From the NCBI RefSeq assembly GCF_019431045.1, contig NZ_JAHXPT010000013.1, forward strand, positions 1-64,000: 64,000 nucleotides of DNA, read 5' to 3'. Both the position numbers and the translations under genes were made by a program. The notes under the pieces were generated by a model that saw only the letters and a program-made list of their open reading frames with translations, made no database searches and was not told the DNA's origin. The DNA is from Clostridium weizhouense. GTDB taxonomy: Bacteria; Bacillota; Clostridia; Clostridiales; Clostridiaceae. Shown piece after piece: positions 55,027-63,957 of the stretch (the first letter of the stretch is position 1; every line of letters begins with the position of its first letter).

Positions 55027-55683
55027 ATGGCAAGAAATAAAAATCCAGAGATTACAATAAATCGTATATTAGATACTTCGATGGACTTATTTTTAAAAAA
55101 AGGCTATGATAATACAACTATTCAAGATATCGTAGATGAGTTAGGGGATTTAAGTAAGGGTGCAATTTATCATCATTTTAAATCAAAAGAAGAAATAATG
55201 GAAGCTGTAATACCTAGAATTTATAAAGGTTCTGACGAAGATATTTTAGAGTCAGAAAAAATTAATTATGAAAATGGGTTAGATAAGCTAAAAAAAATAT
55301 TACTTAAATCTTTAAAAAATCCAGCTCAAGAAAGAATTATTAAAGCTGCACCTAATTTAATGAAAAATCCAAGAATTTTAACACAACAGATTTTTGATGT
55401 TGTAGAAAAAATAGTACCAAATGTGATAGAGCCTATTATTAGAGAAGGTATTAATGATGGTTCTATAAATACTAATAATCCAAAAGAACTTGCAGAAAGT
55501 TTTATTATATTGATGAATGTATGGATGAATCCATCTGTATTCTTTGTGAACAAAGAAGAATTTAGACAAAAATTTGAATTTTTAAAAGAGTTATTATTAG
55601 GTTTAGGTATGCCAATATTAGATGAAGAATTCTTTAAATTAATGGAACAGTATCGTAGTATAATTGAAAAGAGTAAAAAGTAA
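55027..55683 (+). CDS. TetR/AcrR-family repressor of the efflux gene
   Basis: The 218-residue regulator has an N-terminal HTH (NRILDTSMDLFLKKGYDNTT, then SKGAIYHHFKSKEEIMEAV) and a helical ligand domain. It should repress itself and the MFS gene through the matched operators at 54992 and 55715. AAAGGAGA precedes the ATG. Confidence 0.88.
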   Translation: MARNKNPEITINRILDTSMDLFLKKGYDNTTIQDIVDELGDLSKGAIYHHFKSKEEIMEAVIPRIYKGSDEDILESEKINYENGLDKLKKILLKSLKNPAQERIIKAAPNLMKNPRILTQQIFDVVEKIVPNVIEPIIREGINDGSINTNNPKELAESFIILMNVWMNPSVFFVNKEEFRQKFEFLKELLLGLGMPILDEEFFKLMEQYRSIIEKSKK

Positions 55684-55737
55684 CTGCCTGTATGGCAGTT
55701 TAATTTTAAAACTTTACATACCGCATGAATGTATCTA
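55682..55737 (+). promoter_or_regulatory. tetR terminator hairpin and operator O2
   Basis: AACTGCC-N5-GGCAGTT (55682-55700) with TAATTTT forms a terminator right after tetR. TACATAC-N9-GTATCTA (55715-55737) matches operator O1 with one change and lies before the MFS ribosome site. Confidence 0.65.
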
Positions 55738-55760
55738 AAGATATTTATTAGGAGGAAAAT

Positions 55761-57011
55761 ATGGAAAATAAAATAAAACTTTTAAACAAAAACTTTACAT
55801 TAATGGTCATAGGACAAATAATATCTCTTTTTGGGAATGCAATTTTAAGATTTGCTTTACCATTATATCTCTTAGAAAAAACAGGATCAGCTACATTGTT
55901 TGGATTAGTATCAGCTTGCTCATTTATTCCTATGATTTTACTGACTCCATTTGGTGGAATCATAGCTGATAGAGTAAATAAGAAATATGTTATGGTTGCA
56001 TTAGATTTCGTTACAGCATTAGTAATGATTGGTTTTACAATTTTTATAGGAAGTACAAATTTAGTATTCTTGATAATTATAACGTTAATGATCTTATATG
56101 GAATTCAGGGAGCATATCAACCATCGGTACAAGCTAGCTTACCTTTTTTATTAGATAGAGAAGATTTATTAAAGGGAAATGCAATTATTAATCAAGTTAG
56201 TGCTTTAGCTAACTTAATTGGACCAATAATAGGTGGCCTTTTATATGGATTATATGGATTAACACAAATATTAATAGCAAGTATAATTTGTTTTATAGTA
56301 GCAATAGTTATAGAAATGATTATGAAAATACCGTATATAAAAAATGAAACTACAGATAGTGTAATTTCAATAGTAAAGGATGATATAAAAACTAGTATAA
56401 GGTTTATCGTTAAAGAAAAACCAGTGTTATTTAGAACTATTATTATAATTTCACTTTTTAATTTAGTTTTAACTTCAATGATAATAATAGGAATACCAGT
56501 AATTATTACAACTACATTGAACATGTCGAGTCAAGCTTATGGATTAACACAAGGGGTTATAGCGTTAGGTGGTTTATTTGGAGGTGTTTTAACAGGGGTA
56601 TTAGTTAAAAAGTTACAGATATCTAATAGTTATATAATACTACTTTTTGATATATTAGCCTTAATTCCTATTGGATTAACTCTTATGTTTGAAGTACAAG
56701 CTACTATATCATATATTGTTATAACTGCTAGTTGTTTCTTTATTATGATTGTATCTACTATATTTAGTATTCAGATGATAGCTTTTATACAAGGTGAAAC
56801 ACCAAGACATTTAATAGGAAAGGTAATTTCAATTTGTTTAGCCATAGGAATGTGTGCACAACCAATAGGACAATTAATATATGGATATCTTTTTGAAGCA
56901 TTAAAGAATAATATTTCATTAATAATTTTTGGATCATTTTTAGCAGGGGTAATAATTGTATTTATATCAAAAAAAGTTTTCAATAAATTAAATATAGAGG
57001 AATTAAATTAA
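55761..57011 (+). CDS. MFS efflux transporter (macrolide-efflux-like)
   Basis: The 416-residue membrane protein has about 12 TM segments and the MFS loop GGIIADRVNKKYVM. It resembles the MFS_3/Mef-type drug exporters. It is regulated by the adjacent TetR repressor by inference. AGGAGG precedes the ATG. The drug is unknown. Confidence 0.85.
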   Translation: MENKIKLLNKNFTLMVIGQIISLFGNAILRFALPLYLLEKTGSATLFGLVSACSFIPMILLTPFGGIIADRVNKKYVMVALDFVTALVMIGFTIFIGSTNLVFLIIITLMILYGIQGAYQPSVQASLPFLLDREDLLKGNAIINQVSALANLIGPIIGGLLYGLYGLTQILIASIICFIVAIVIEMIMKIPYIKNETTDSVISIVKDDIKTSIRFIVKEKPVLFRTIIIISLFNLVLTSMIIIGIPVIITTTLNMSSQAYGLTQGVIALGGLFGGVLTGVLVKKLQISNSYIILLFDILALIPIGLTLMFEVQATISYIVITASCFFIMIVSTIFSIQMIAFIQGETPRHLIGKVISICLAIGMCAQPIGQLIYGYLFEALKNNISLIIFGSFLAGVIIVFISKKVFNKLNIEELN

Positions 57012-57033
57012 GTTTAAAGAGAGGGATTAATAG

Positions 57034-57369
57034 ATGCAAAAAAGATTAAGAATAATAAACTATACCATAATTAAAATATTTAATATTTTAATAGGAGTAC
57101 CATTAGTGTTTGCAGTAACATTAGTAATTTTATCAATATGTTTAGTGGATTTAATACTTTTATTACTACCAGTTTTTTTTATATGTAATATATTTTTTCA
57201 ATATATAGTTGTTATAGTTAGTCAAAATAATTTAGGAATACAATTTATATTTACTATTATAGGAACAGTAATGGGATATTATTTACAAAGAATATTAAAA
57301 ATATATGTTCCTAAATGGTTTAAGGAAGTAGGGATGTATATAAATAAAAGTTTTACTTTTTATTATTAA
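57034..57369 (+). CDS. Small membrane protein of unknown function
   Basis: The 111-residue product has three hydrophobic segments (about 13-33, 37-59 and 65-86) and a basic C-terminus. It follows the MFS gene by 22 bp and may be co-transcribed. GAGAGGG precedes the ATG. Confidence 0.55.
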   Translation: MQKRLRIINYTIIKIFNILIGVPLVFAVTLVILSICLVDLILLLLPVFFICNIFFQYIVVIVSQNNLGIQFIFTIIGTVMGYYLQRILKIYVPKWFKEVGMYINKSFTFYY

Positions 57370-57564
57370 AAAATTATGATTAAAACTTGAATTTGCAATT
57401 AATTATGAAGTACTTATACGTAAGAATAAAGCTGTAGATTCTTATTATCTAAATTTATAAGATGTAGAAATTGAAGAGAAAATCATAAATAATAAAGTTT
57501 AATACAAGCATATAGACTGTATGTAAAATTAGTGATAAAATGTATAAAAATAGGGGGTGTGAGA

Positions 57565-58539
57565 ATGAAAATAAAAAGAATGCTTATGTTAATAATAATT
57601 ACAATTTTTATTATGCCAACTTCGGCATTTGCAGATACTCAGAGCAAAAATATTAATGTATCTTTTAATGAAATTAATATTAAGGTTAATGGAGTTGATT
57701 TTAAAGGCGATAACATGGTATACAATGATATTATATACTTGCCAATAGGTGATCTTTCAAAACTATTAGACTTATCTGTGTATTACTATAAACCTACAAA
57801 TACAATATACATGGGATGTCTACCTGCTGGAAATATTGCTGAATCTTGTAAATTATATGATGAACCTAAAGATGTAATTCAAAAAGGATTAAATAATATC
57901 GATGTAGCATTTAATAATGTTAATATTAAAGTCCATGGAGAAACGGTTAATGCTATGACTATATCATATAAAAATACAACCTTTGTTTCTTTAAAGGCAG
58001 CATGTGAAATATTGAATATTGGTGTTAAATATGATGTATCTACATTAACTGCATATGTAGGGGGACAGGCTAACTTAAATAACGTGACTTATAATAGCTA
58101 TCAAAATGGTTTTTCAGATAATCAAAAAAATTTATATGCTGAACCAGCGACTGGAGATATGCAAGGATGGCAAAAAATTAGAGGACATGAATATGAGGGG
58201 ATTGTTGAGATTTATTATCAATTAAATAGAAATATCCAAAGTATAAAAGTAAAAGATATAAGAAATGTTGATTTAAATAAAATTGTTGAATGGGTAGATG
58301 ATAATGGTATAAAGAGATATAATTCTGTAGGAGATATATATCAAATGTTTTATCATTTTGGTTCATATTCAACAGAATGGTTTGATAAAAAATTTGGTGA
58401 TTTATATACAGAGTGGCTAATAGTAGAATCTATAAATGCCGAAAAAATTGTATCAGATTATTTAGGAATGACAGGACAAAATCAAAGACAAAATAATATA
58501 ACACTTACTCCAGATGCTAAATTTAAAACTATAGAGTAA
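57565..58539 (+). CDS. Secreted protein with copper-amine-oxidase-like stalk domains
   Basis: The 324-residue protein has a signal peptide (MKIKRMLMLII to TSAFA, cut about residue 24). Two repeats of a stalk-like fold follow (VNGVDFKGDNMVYNDIIYLP and VHGETVNAMTISYKNTTFV), then a C-terminal domain of unknown type. Such domains occur in clostridial cell-wall proteins. AGGGGG fits the ATG at 57565. Confidence 0.7.
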   Translation: MKIKRMLMLIIITIFIMPTSAFADTQSKNINVSFNEINIKVNGVDFKGDNMVYNDIIYLPIGDLSKLLDLSVYYYKPTNTIYMGCLPAGNIAESCKLYDEPKDVIQKGLNNIDVAFNNVNIKVHGETVNAMTISYKNTTFVSLKAACEILNIGVKYDVSTLTAYVGGQANLNNVTYNSYQNGFSDNQKNLYAEPATGDMQGWQKIRGHEYEGIVEIYYQLNRNIQSIKVKDIRNVDLNKIVEWVDDNGIKRYNSVGDIYQMFYHFGSYSTEWFDKKFGDLYTEWLIVESINAEKIVSDYLGMTGQNQRQNNITLTPDAKFKTIE

Positions 58540-58646
58540 TAAAAAAGAAAAATGTGAGTACTAAAGATATGATAAAACATTGAAAAATATATAAAAAACA
58601 GTCAAAAGATGAAGTTAAGAATTGATAAAAAAATATATATTAATAA

Positions 58647-58680
58647 AAAAATTACTTACTTAATTGTAGGTAATTTTTTT
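58647..58680. terminator. Bidirectional terminator
   Basis: AAAATTACTTAC and GTAGGTAATTTT pair (one G-U) with A/T tracts on both sides. It can end the stalk-protein transcript and a short minus-strand one. Confidence 0.7.
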
Positions 58681-58683
58681 ATA

Positions 58684-58806
58684 TTATCTGTGAACTTCAG
58701 TTACATTTAATCCATAATAGATATCTTCAAATCCCTTTTTATTTATTTCTTGTGATAATTGAATTATTATAAATGATAAGATAAGAATGGAAAGAATCAT
58801 TATCAT
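58684..58806 (-). CDS. Possible small membrane protein (40 residues)
   Basis: An ATG-initiated minus-strand frame encodes a hydrophobic N-terminal helix (MILSILILSFIIIQLS) and a charged tail. It ends just before a terminator that works on this strand. No clear ribosome site precedes it. Confidence 0.35.
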   Translation of the reverse strand: MIMILSILILSFIIIQLSQEINKKGFEDIYYGLNVTEVHR

Positions 58807-58889
58807 ATGGGCTCAATTTTATTTATGAAATAAGAATGAGGTTCTATGTAGTATATAGAGTTGATAAAATATGTATAGAAAAAAGATTG

Positions 58890-59008
58890 GAGGAATTATT
58901 TATGACAAGAGATATTTTAAATGCATAGCAGAGGCTATTGCATTATTATAAAAATATGATGAAATAGTCTTTGCAAATCCTAAAACTTGAATGACTAGGA
59001 GGAGCAAA
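58890..59008 (+). promoter_or_regulatory. Leader L1: 8-codon uORF, switchable hairpin and masked SD
   Basis: GGAGG then ATG (58902) opens MTRDILNA, stopping at TAG 58926-58928. The stop lies in a hairpin (ATGCATAGC-AGAG-GCTATTGCAT, 58921-58943). AATAGTCTTTGC (58963-58974) can pair over 12 positions (two G-U) with GCAGAGGCTATT (58928-58939), breaking the hairpin. TCCTA (58978-58982) can mask TAGGA (58996-59000) of the gene's ribosome site. All parts recur before 60140. Confidence 0.65.
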
Positions 59009-59629
59009 ATGAGCTATTTTAAAAAATATCAATGGGAATTAATACCTGAAAACTTACCAAGAGTAAAAAGAAATTGTCCTAAATGTAATGAAAAAACACA
59101 TTATATAAATAGTGAAAAATTTAGAGTAAATGCAAATAAAAATAATATTGATATTTGGCTAATTTATCAATGTGAAAAATGTAAATCAACTTGGAATATG
59201 ACAATATATGAAAGAATAAAGCCTTGTGATATTAATAAATATGAGTATGAAAAATTTTTTTCTAATGATAAAGAGTTAGCTAGAAAATATGCTTTTAATT
59301 TAGGCATATATAATAAAAATAAAGCTGAAGTTAATTTACAAAATGTAAATTATAAATTAATTCAAAAGAAATTAGATGGATATTATATAAATGAAAATGA
59401 ATTTGTTATTAAAATTGTTTGTAAGTATCCAATAGAATTGAGAGTAGATAAGCTTTTAAGTGATAAACTTAGACTTTCAAGAAGTAAAATAAAAAATATG
59501 CATAAAAAAGGAATAATATTCATTAATGATGATAAAAATTCATTAAATATAAAAGTAAGAGATGGAATGGAGATACATGTTTTAAAGGTAGTAGAGAATA
59601 TAGAAATTTTAGAAGCTATTATAGTATAA
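59009..59629 (+). CDS. DUF1062-family protein
   Basis: The 206-residue protein has an N-terminal zinc-ribbon-like part (CPKCNEKTHYINSEKFRVNA, then CEKCKSTWNMTIYERI) and a C-terminal S4-like RNA-binding fold (LRVDKLLSDKLRLSRSKIKN). This matches DUF1062. The ATG at 59009 follows TAGGAGGAGC; an ATG at 58991 would overlap that site. Its leader is shared with the gene at 60140. RNA binding is inferred from the S4-like motif. Confidence 0.8.
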   Translation: MSYFKKYQWELIPENLPRVKRNCPKCNEKTHYINSEKFRVNANKNNIDIWLIYQCEKCKSTWNMTIYERIKPCDINKYEYEKFFSNDKELARKYAFNLGIYNKNKAEVNLQNVNYKLIQKKLDGYYINENEFVIKIVCKYPIELRVDKLLSDKLRLSRSKIKNMHKKGIIFINDDKNSLNIKVRDGMEIHVLKVVENIEILEAIIV

Positions 59630-59817
59630 GCCGTTTCATCAACTTGTATGATTAAAATTACAATCTAGCAGGTTTAGTCTAGTATAATAAATAACTTGAA
59701 ATTGTTAGACATATATTGGTTATATATATATTATAATTATATATATAAGGTGCAAGTTATAGTAACTATTGCTCTTATGAAGTAAATTTTAAAGAAATTA
59801 TACAATTGCAGTTAAGA

Positions 59818-60139
59818 AAGGGGCATAGTTTTTATGAGAAAATATGTTATTTATGCATAGCAGAGGCTATTGCATAACAGTTAATGATTGAAATATATAA
59901 GTTCCAATAAAGTTTGTTTATTAATATAAATCTTAGAATATTTATAAATGATATTAATTATCACTATAGTGAGGAACTTATATAGAAAATTTATGATATA
60001 TATGCTTCTAACTAGAGATTATTAATTTTCTATAAAAATTATATAAAAGATCATAAATGTAATAACTTAATTAGAACATATATATATAATAGTCTTTGCT
60101 CAATCCTAAAATTAAAATTATATTTAGGAGGAGCATATA
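59818..60139 (+). promoter_or_regulatory. Leader L2: paralog of L1 with longer spacer
   Basis: AAGGGG then ATG (59834) opens MRKYVIYA, stopping at TAG 59858-59860. The hairpin TATGCATAGC-AGAG-GCTATTGCATA is identical in its core to L1. About 210 nt later AATAGTCTTTGC (60088-60099), TCCTA (60104-60108) and TAGGAGGAGC (60125-60134) recur in the same order, up to the start codon. The spacer holds no other gene. Confidence 0.65.
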
Positions 60140-60415
60140 GTGAGCTATGCAAACGCAAGGGATATTTTCCCTAATGAAATATTAGAAATAATTCAAAACT
60201 ACGTGGACGGTGAATATATTTATATACCTAGGAAAGAAGAAAATAAAATTGCATGGGGTGAACTATCCCAGAGCAAAAAGGAACTTTTGAATAGAAACAC
60301 AAAGATATATGAAGATTATTTAAAAGGAATGTCAACACATAGTCTTTCAGAAATATATTATTTGTCACCTAAAACTATACAAAGGATTATTTTAGAAAAA
60401 AAGAAGATGAGATAA
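60140..60415 (+). CDS. CD3324/Mor-like DNA-binding protein
   Basis: The 91-residue protein has MSYANARDIFPNEILEIIQN, EYIYIPRKEENK and a C-terminal helix-turn-helix (MSTHSLSEIYYLSPKTIQRI), as in CD3324-family clostridial regulators. The start is GTG at 60140, 5 nt after GGAGGAGC. The first codons match those of the DUF1062 gene because the shared leader extends over the start. Confidence 0.8.
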   Translation: MSYANARDIFPNEILEIIQNYVDGEYIYIPRKEENKIAWGELSQSKKELLNRNTKIYEDYLKGMSTHSLSEIYYLSPKTIQRIILEKKKMR

Positions 60416-60671
60416 CATAAAGTGTGCTACTTAATTTGTTTTTAGGTGGCGCATTTTTGTTTAAGAATTAAGTATGAGGTTGTCATTAAAAAGAAAAAGC
60501 TAATGTTTCCAAATTTATCACATGCGTAAGTTGAGTTAAAAGTGTATTATTAATGAATACCTATAAATAAGGAAATTTTGCTTAATTAATTTATTACCAA
60601 TCAATGTAAATAAAAGATTACTATAATATATATAGTTTCTTTTATAAATAATAAATTTAGAATACTGTACA

Positions 60672-60723
60672 TTTACAAAAGGTAGAATGTATTGTATAAT
60701 CACATAAATGGTAATAATTATCA
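60672..60723 (+). promoter_or_regulatory. Rubrerythrin promoter with Fur-like box
   Basis: TTTACA (60672-60677) and TATAAT (60695-60700) are 17 bp apart. TGGTAATAATTATCA (60709-60723) matches the 7-1-7 Fur box TGATAATNATTATCA with one difference and covers the start-point region. PerR binding is the alternative. The rest of the 60416-60753 gap shows nothing else. Confidence 0.7.
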
Positions 60724-60753
60724 TTTTATAAAATTGAGTTGATGGAGGGAGTT

Positions 60754-61341
60754 ATGAAAAGTTTAAAAGGAACAAAAACTGCGGAAAATTTAATGAAATC
60801 ATTTGCTGGAGAAAGCCAAGCTAGAACAAGATATACATATTATGCAAGTATAGCAAAAAAGCAAGGCTATGTTCAAATTTCAAATATATTTATGGAAACT
60901 GCTGAGCAGGAAAAGGAACATGCTAAAAAGTTTTATAAATTTTTAAAGCAAGATTTTAAAGATGAAGTTATTGAGATAACAGCATCATATCCAGTATCAT
61001 TCCATGAGGATACACTATTAAATTTAAAAGCTGCTGCTGCTGGTGAAAATGAAGAGTGGACAGACTTATATCCAGAGTTTGCAAAAATAGCAAGAGAAGA
61101 AGGATTTGAAGTAATTGCTGTGACTTTTGAAAGAATTTCTGAAGTTGAGAAAAGACATGAGGCTAGATATTTAAAATTAGCTAAAAATATTGAAGAAAAT
61201 TCAGTATTTAAAAAAGAAGAATCTGTATTATGGAAATGTTTAAATTGTGGGTATATATATGAAGGTGTAGAAGCACCTATTAGTTGTCCAGCTTGTGCAC
61301 ACCCTCAAGGATATTTTGAAGTATTTGTAGAAAATTATTAA
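60754..61341 (+). CDS. rbr: Rubrerythrin
   Basis: The 195-residue non-heme iron peroxidase has a four-helix di-iron domain (about 1-145, ligands in GESQAR, ETAEQEKEH, ENEEW and EVEKRHEARY) and a C-terminal rubredoxin-like CLNCGYIYEG/CPACAHPQGYF iron site. It reduces hydrogen peroxide in anaerobes. The ATG at 60754 follows GGAGGGAG. The Fur/PerR-like box fits peroxide or iron control. Confidence 0.93.
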   Translation: MKSLKGTKTAENLMKSFAGESQARTRYTYYASIAKKQGYVQISNIFMETAEQEKEHAKKFYKFLKQDFKDEVIEITASYPVSFHEDTLLNLKAAAAGENEEWTDLYPEFAKIAREEGFEVIAVTFERISEVEKRHEARYLKLAKNIEENSVFKKEESVLWKCLNCGYIYEGVEAPISCPACAHPQGYFEVFVENY

Positions 61342-61361
61342 TATATATTATAAAAGTTATT

Positions 61362-61400
61362 GGATAGACATCCGTATAGGAGGTTTATCCTTTTTTCTTT
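61362..61400 (+). terminator. Intrinsic terminator of rubrerythrin
   Basis: GGATAGAC-A-TCC pairs with GGA-G-GTTTATCC and is followed by TTTTTTCTTT. A second hairpin, ATGGCCAAT/ATTGGCCAT with a GAAA loop region, lies at 61498-61525 and has no T tract. Confidence 0.8.
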
Positions 61401-61619
61401 AAACATTATTTCTAATTCTAAGTAGTTACGAAGTAAATTATACGGTTGTTTATGAATCGAATATAATAAATATATTATATATAGTCTTGTATAAATTATG
61501 GCCAATAACGAAAGTAATTGGCCATGTAAAATCTTTTGAAATTTTCTACTATCTACTTAACAGGAAGTAGCTTACTTTTAATGTTTACTACTTTTCTTTA
61601 TTAAGTTATATAAATTAAA

Positions 61620-62945
61620 TTAAATCAAATCATTTAAGCCATTAACTGTAGTTTGTTCATCCTCATTAATAGGAATAACTATGCATTTTTGACCATCAAT
61701 TATTTGAGATTTTATTTGAGGGATTTTTTCAGGTTTTACTTGAAGTATAACATCATAGCTAGAAGTAACATTATTATCTTCTGAATTTGTATCTTCAGAT
61801 TCTTCTAAAATCATATTATCATCATTAAGTTCTGTAGAAAGATCAGTTTCATTATCTACAGCAACCTCTTGTTTAACTTCCTCAAGCCTAGATTGTAGTA
61901 TTTCTACCTGCTTTGCGAGGTGTTCTTCTTTTTTTCTTTGAGCACTTGCTTTAAGTATTTTTGAGTCAATTAAATGCTCTGCTAAAGGGAGATCTTCACC
62001 AAAATTTTCTACATAAGATTTTTCAATTTTAGTAGTAGCTTCTTCAGGGACTCCGCTTTCTGTTAAAATATTTTGTATATCTTTTTGTTTTAATATTATA
62101 GGTTCACCATCTGTATCATCATATATTTCATTATATTCATCTATCATAGTATTTAGATTTTCTTGTATTTCCATAAAAATTTTCTCAGCTTTTTTTTCAT
62201 CATCACTAATAGAATCTTTAATAATTGTTTGGAAAGCTTCTTTTTGTATAGTAGCAGTCTGTTTTGAAGAACAACCTAAAGCATTTTCCATTAATTCAGG
62301 ATGTGGGTCCTTTGCATTTTTAGTGTAATACATCACAGAGTTAACATCTGAACTACGATCAATAAAAGCAGGAAATACAAAGCCAAGGGTTGGAGCATTC
62401 ACTACCCAATCTCTAATACGTGCTTTTATTTTCTTTTCTTCTTCAAAGTATCTAAGTCCAGGTTCTGAAAGTGAAACAGGGCATAGAGCACATAAAATAT
62501 ACTCATATACTTCTTCAGATTCATCTATTTTAGCATTATCCTTAGTCTTAGTGATAACATCATAGGCATCATGAAAGACTAGTATTAAAAAATTACCAGT
62601 ATAATCATAAGCATCTATAATAGAGTTATAAAAATCTTCAAGTAGTACATCATCTTTCAATTGACTTTTTTTTAGTTGCATAAGAGAAAGTTGTTTCTCA
62701 TTTTCAAGATTTTCATTAAGTGGAAAGTTAAGCTCTAAAATATTATTACCAATAGTTCCAGATAGGACTTTTTTAGCAATTTCTAAATACTTAAAGTATT
62801 CGTCCTCATCTAAATTTAAAAAGGTTTCTCTAAAATTTAAAAGGATATTTTTTTCACCATTAACATAGCAACCACACATTTTAGTGAAGGTGCAATGGTC
62901 CTTCTTTAAACGCTTTTTTAACTCAAGTAAATCTTTTTTCTTCAT
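61620..62945 (-). CDS. DUF4317-family protein
   Basis: The 441-residue cytosolic protein matches DUF4317 (MKKKDLLELKKRLKKDHCTF at the start, CGCYVNGEKNILLNF, APTLGFVFPAFIDRSSD). A coiled-coil stretch near 340-370 and an acidic linker precede a small C-terminal domain. GAGAGG fits the ATG at 62945. The function is unknown. Confidence 0.78.
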   Translation of the reverse strand: MKKKDLLELKKRLKKDHCTFTKMCGCYVNGEKNILLNFRETFLNLDEDEYFKYLEIAKKVLSGTIGNNILELNFPLNENLENEKQLSLMQLKKSQLKDDVLLEDFYNSIIDAYDYTGNFLILVFHDAYDVITKTKDNAKIDESEEVYEYILCALCPVSLSEPGLRYFEEEKKIKARIRDWVVNAPTLGFVFPAFIDRSSDVNSVMYYTKNAKDPHPELMENALGCSSKQTATIQKEAFQTIIKDSISDDEKKAEKIFMEIQENLNTMIDEYNEIYDDTDGEPIILKQKDIQNILTESGVPEEATTKIEKSYVENFGEDLPLAEHLIDSKILKASAQRKKEEHLAKQVEILQSRLEEVKQEVAVDNETDLSTELNDDNMILEESEDTNSEDNNVTSSYDVILQVKPEKIPQIKSQIIDGQKCIVIPINEDEQTTVNGLNDLI

Positions 62946-63150
62946 ATATAAACCTCTCAATCTAATATCTCTATTTGTAGGTATTACTTAACATACTATT
63001 ATTAAGTATAGTATGTTTTTTATATTAATTAAAGATTTTATTAAGTAAATTTATTTACTCACAATAAGAAAAAAATATAATATATGTAAAATTATGATAT
63101 AATTTATTAAATAAAAAAGAATATTTATGAAATCACTTGGAGGTAAAAGA

Positions 63151-63645
63151 ATGATTATAAGAAAAGCGAATATAGAAGATTGGGAAAAATATCTTCAAAT
63201 GTTAAAACAATTAGATACTGAAACAAAAAATATGATGTTTGAGCCAGGTGAAAGAAGAACAAATGTTGAACAAATTAAAGGAAGAATTGCTACTATGAAT
63301 GGAGAAAATGGCATTATATTTTTAATAGAAGATGAAAACAAAATAGGTGGTTTTTTAGCAGCACAAAGAGGAATTCCAAATAGAATACGTCATAGTGCAT
63401 ATATAGTTATTGGTATGCTTAAGGAATATAGAGGAAAGAAATTTGGAACAAAATTATTTGAAGAAGTTGAAAAGTGGGCTTTAGAAAATCATATTACAAG
63501 ATTAGAGTTAACAGTTGTAAAAAATAATAAAGCTGCTATTAAGCTATATGAAAAAAGTGGATTTAAAATTGAGGGATTAAAAGAAAAATCAATGATTATT
63601 GATGGAAATTATGTAGATGAGTATTATATGGGTAAGATTATATAA
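63151..63645 (+). CDS. GNAT-family N-acetyltransferase
   Basis: The 164-residue enzyme has the GNAT fold, with IVIGMLKEYRGKKFGTKLFEEVEKWAL as the acetyl-CoA loop and helix and KNNKAAIKLYEKSGFKIEG as motif B. GGAGG stands before the ATG at 63151; a start at 63127 lies upstream of that site. It probably acetylates a protein or small amine; the substrate is unknown. Confidence 0.85.
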   Translation: MIIRKANIEDWEKYLQMLKQLDTETKNMMFEPGERRTNVEQIKGRIATMNGENGIIFLIEDENKIGGFLAAQRGIPNRIRHSAYIVIGMLKEYRGKKFGTKLFEEVEKWALENHITRLELTVVKNNKAAIKLYEKSGFKIEGLKEKSMIIDGNYVDEYYMGKII

Positions 63646-63957
63646 TAATGAGAATTAATTATATTACCTAATAAACTTGATCAATAAATTAATCTAACAA
63701 ATATATTTTATCTTTATTTTTTTTGTTTATAACAGGAAGTTTATCAATTTAAACGATTATTATAGCATTAATAAAGTTTATCTATGTATTTTAAAATTTA
63801 AAGAATTATCTAACTGTACCATAAATAAACTTTAAATATTCAAACTACTAAATTGAGTTTTGCTATATGAGCAAAAACATTACAATCTAAAAAGATTTTA
63901 ATATTAGCATTTATAATGTATAATATATGTAAATAAGTTAAAAAGAGGGGAAAGAGA
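63646..63957. other. AT-rich gap before the last gene
   Basis: A small hairpin GTTTTGC/GCAAAAAC lies near 63857-63881 and a TATAAT near 63920 may be the promoter of the gene that follows. I see nothing else. Confidence 0.35.
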
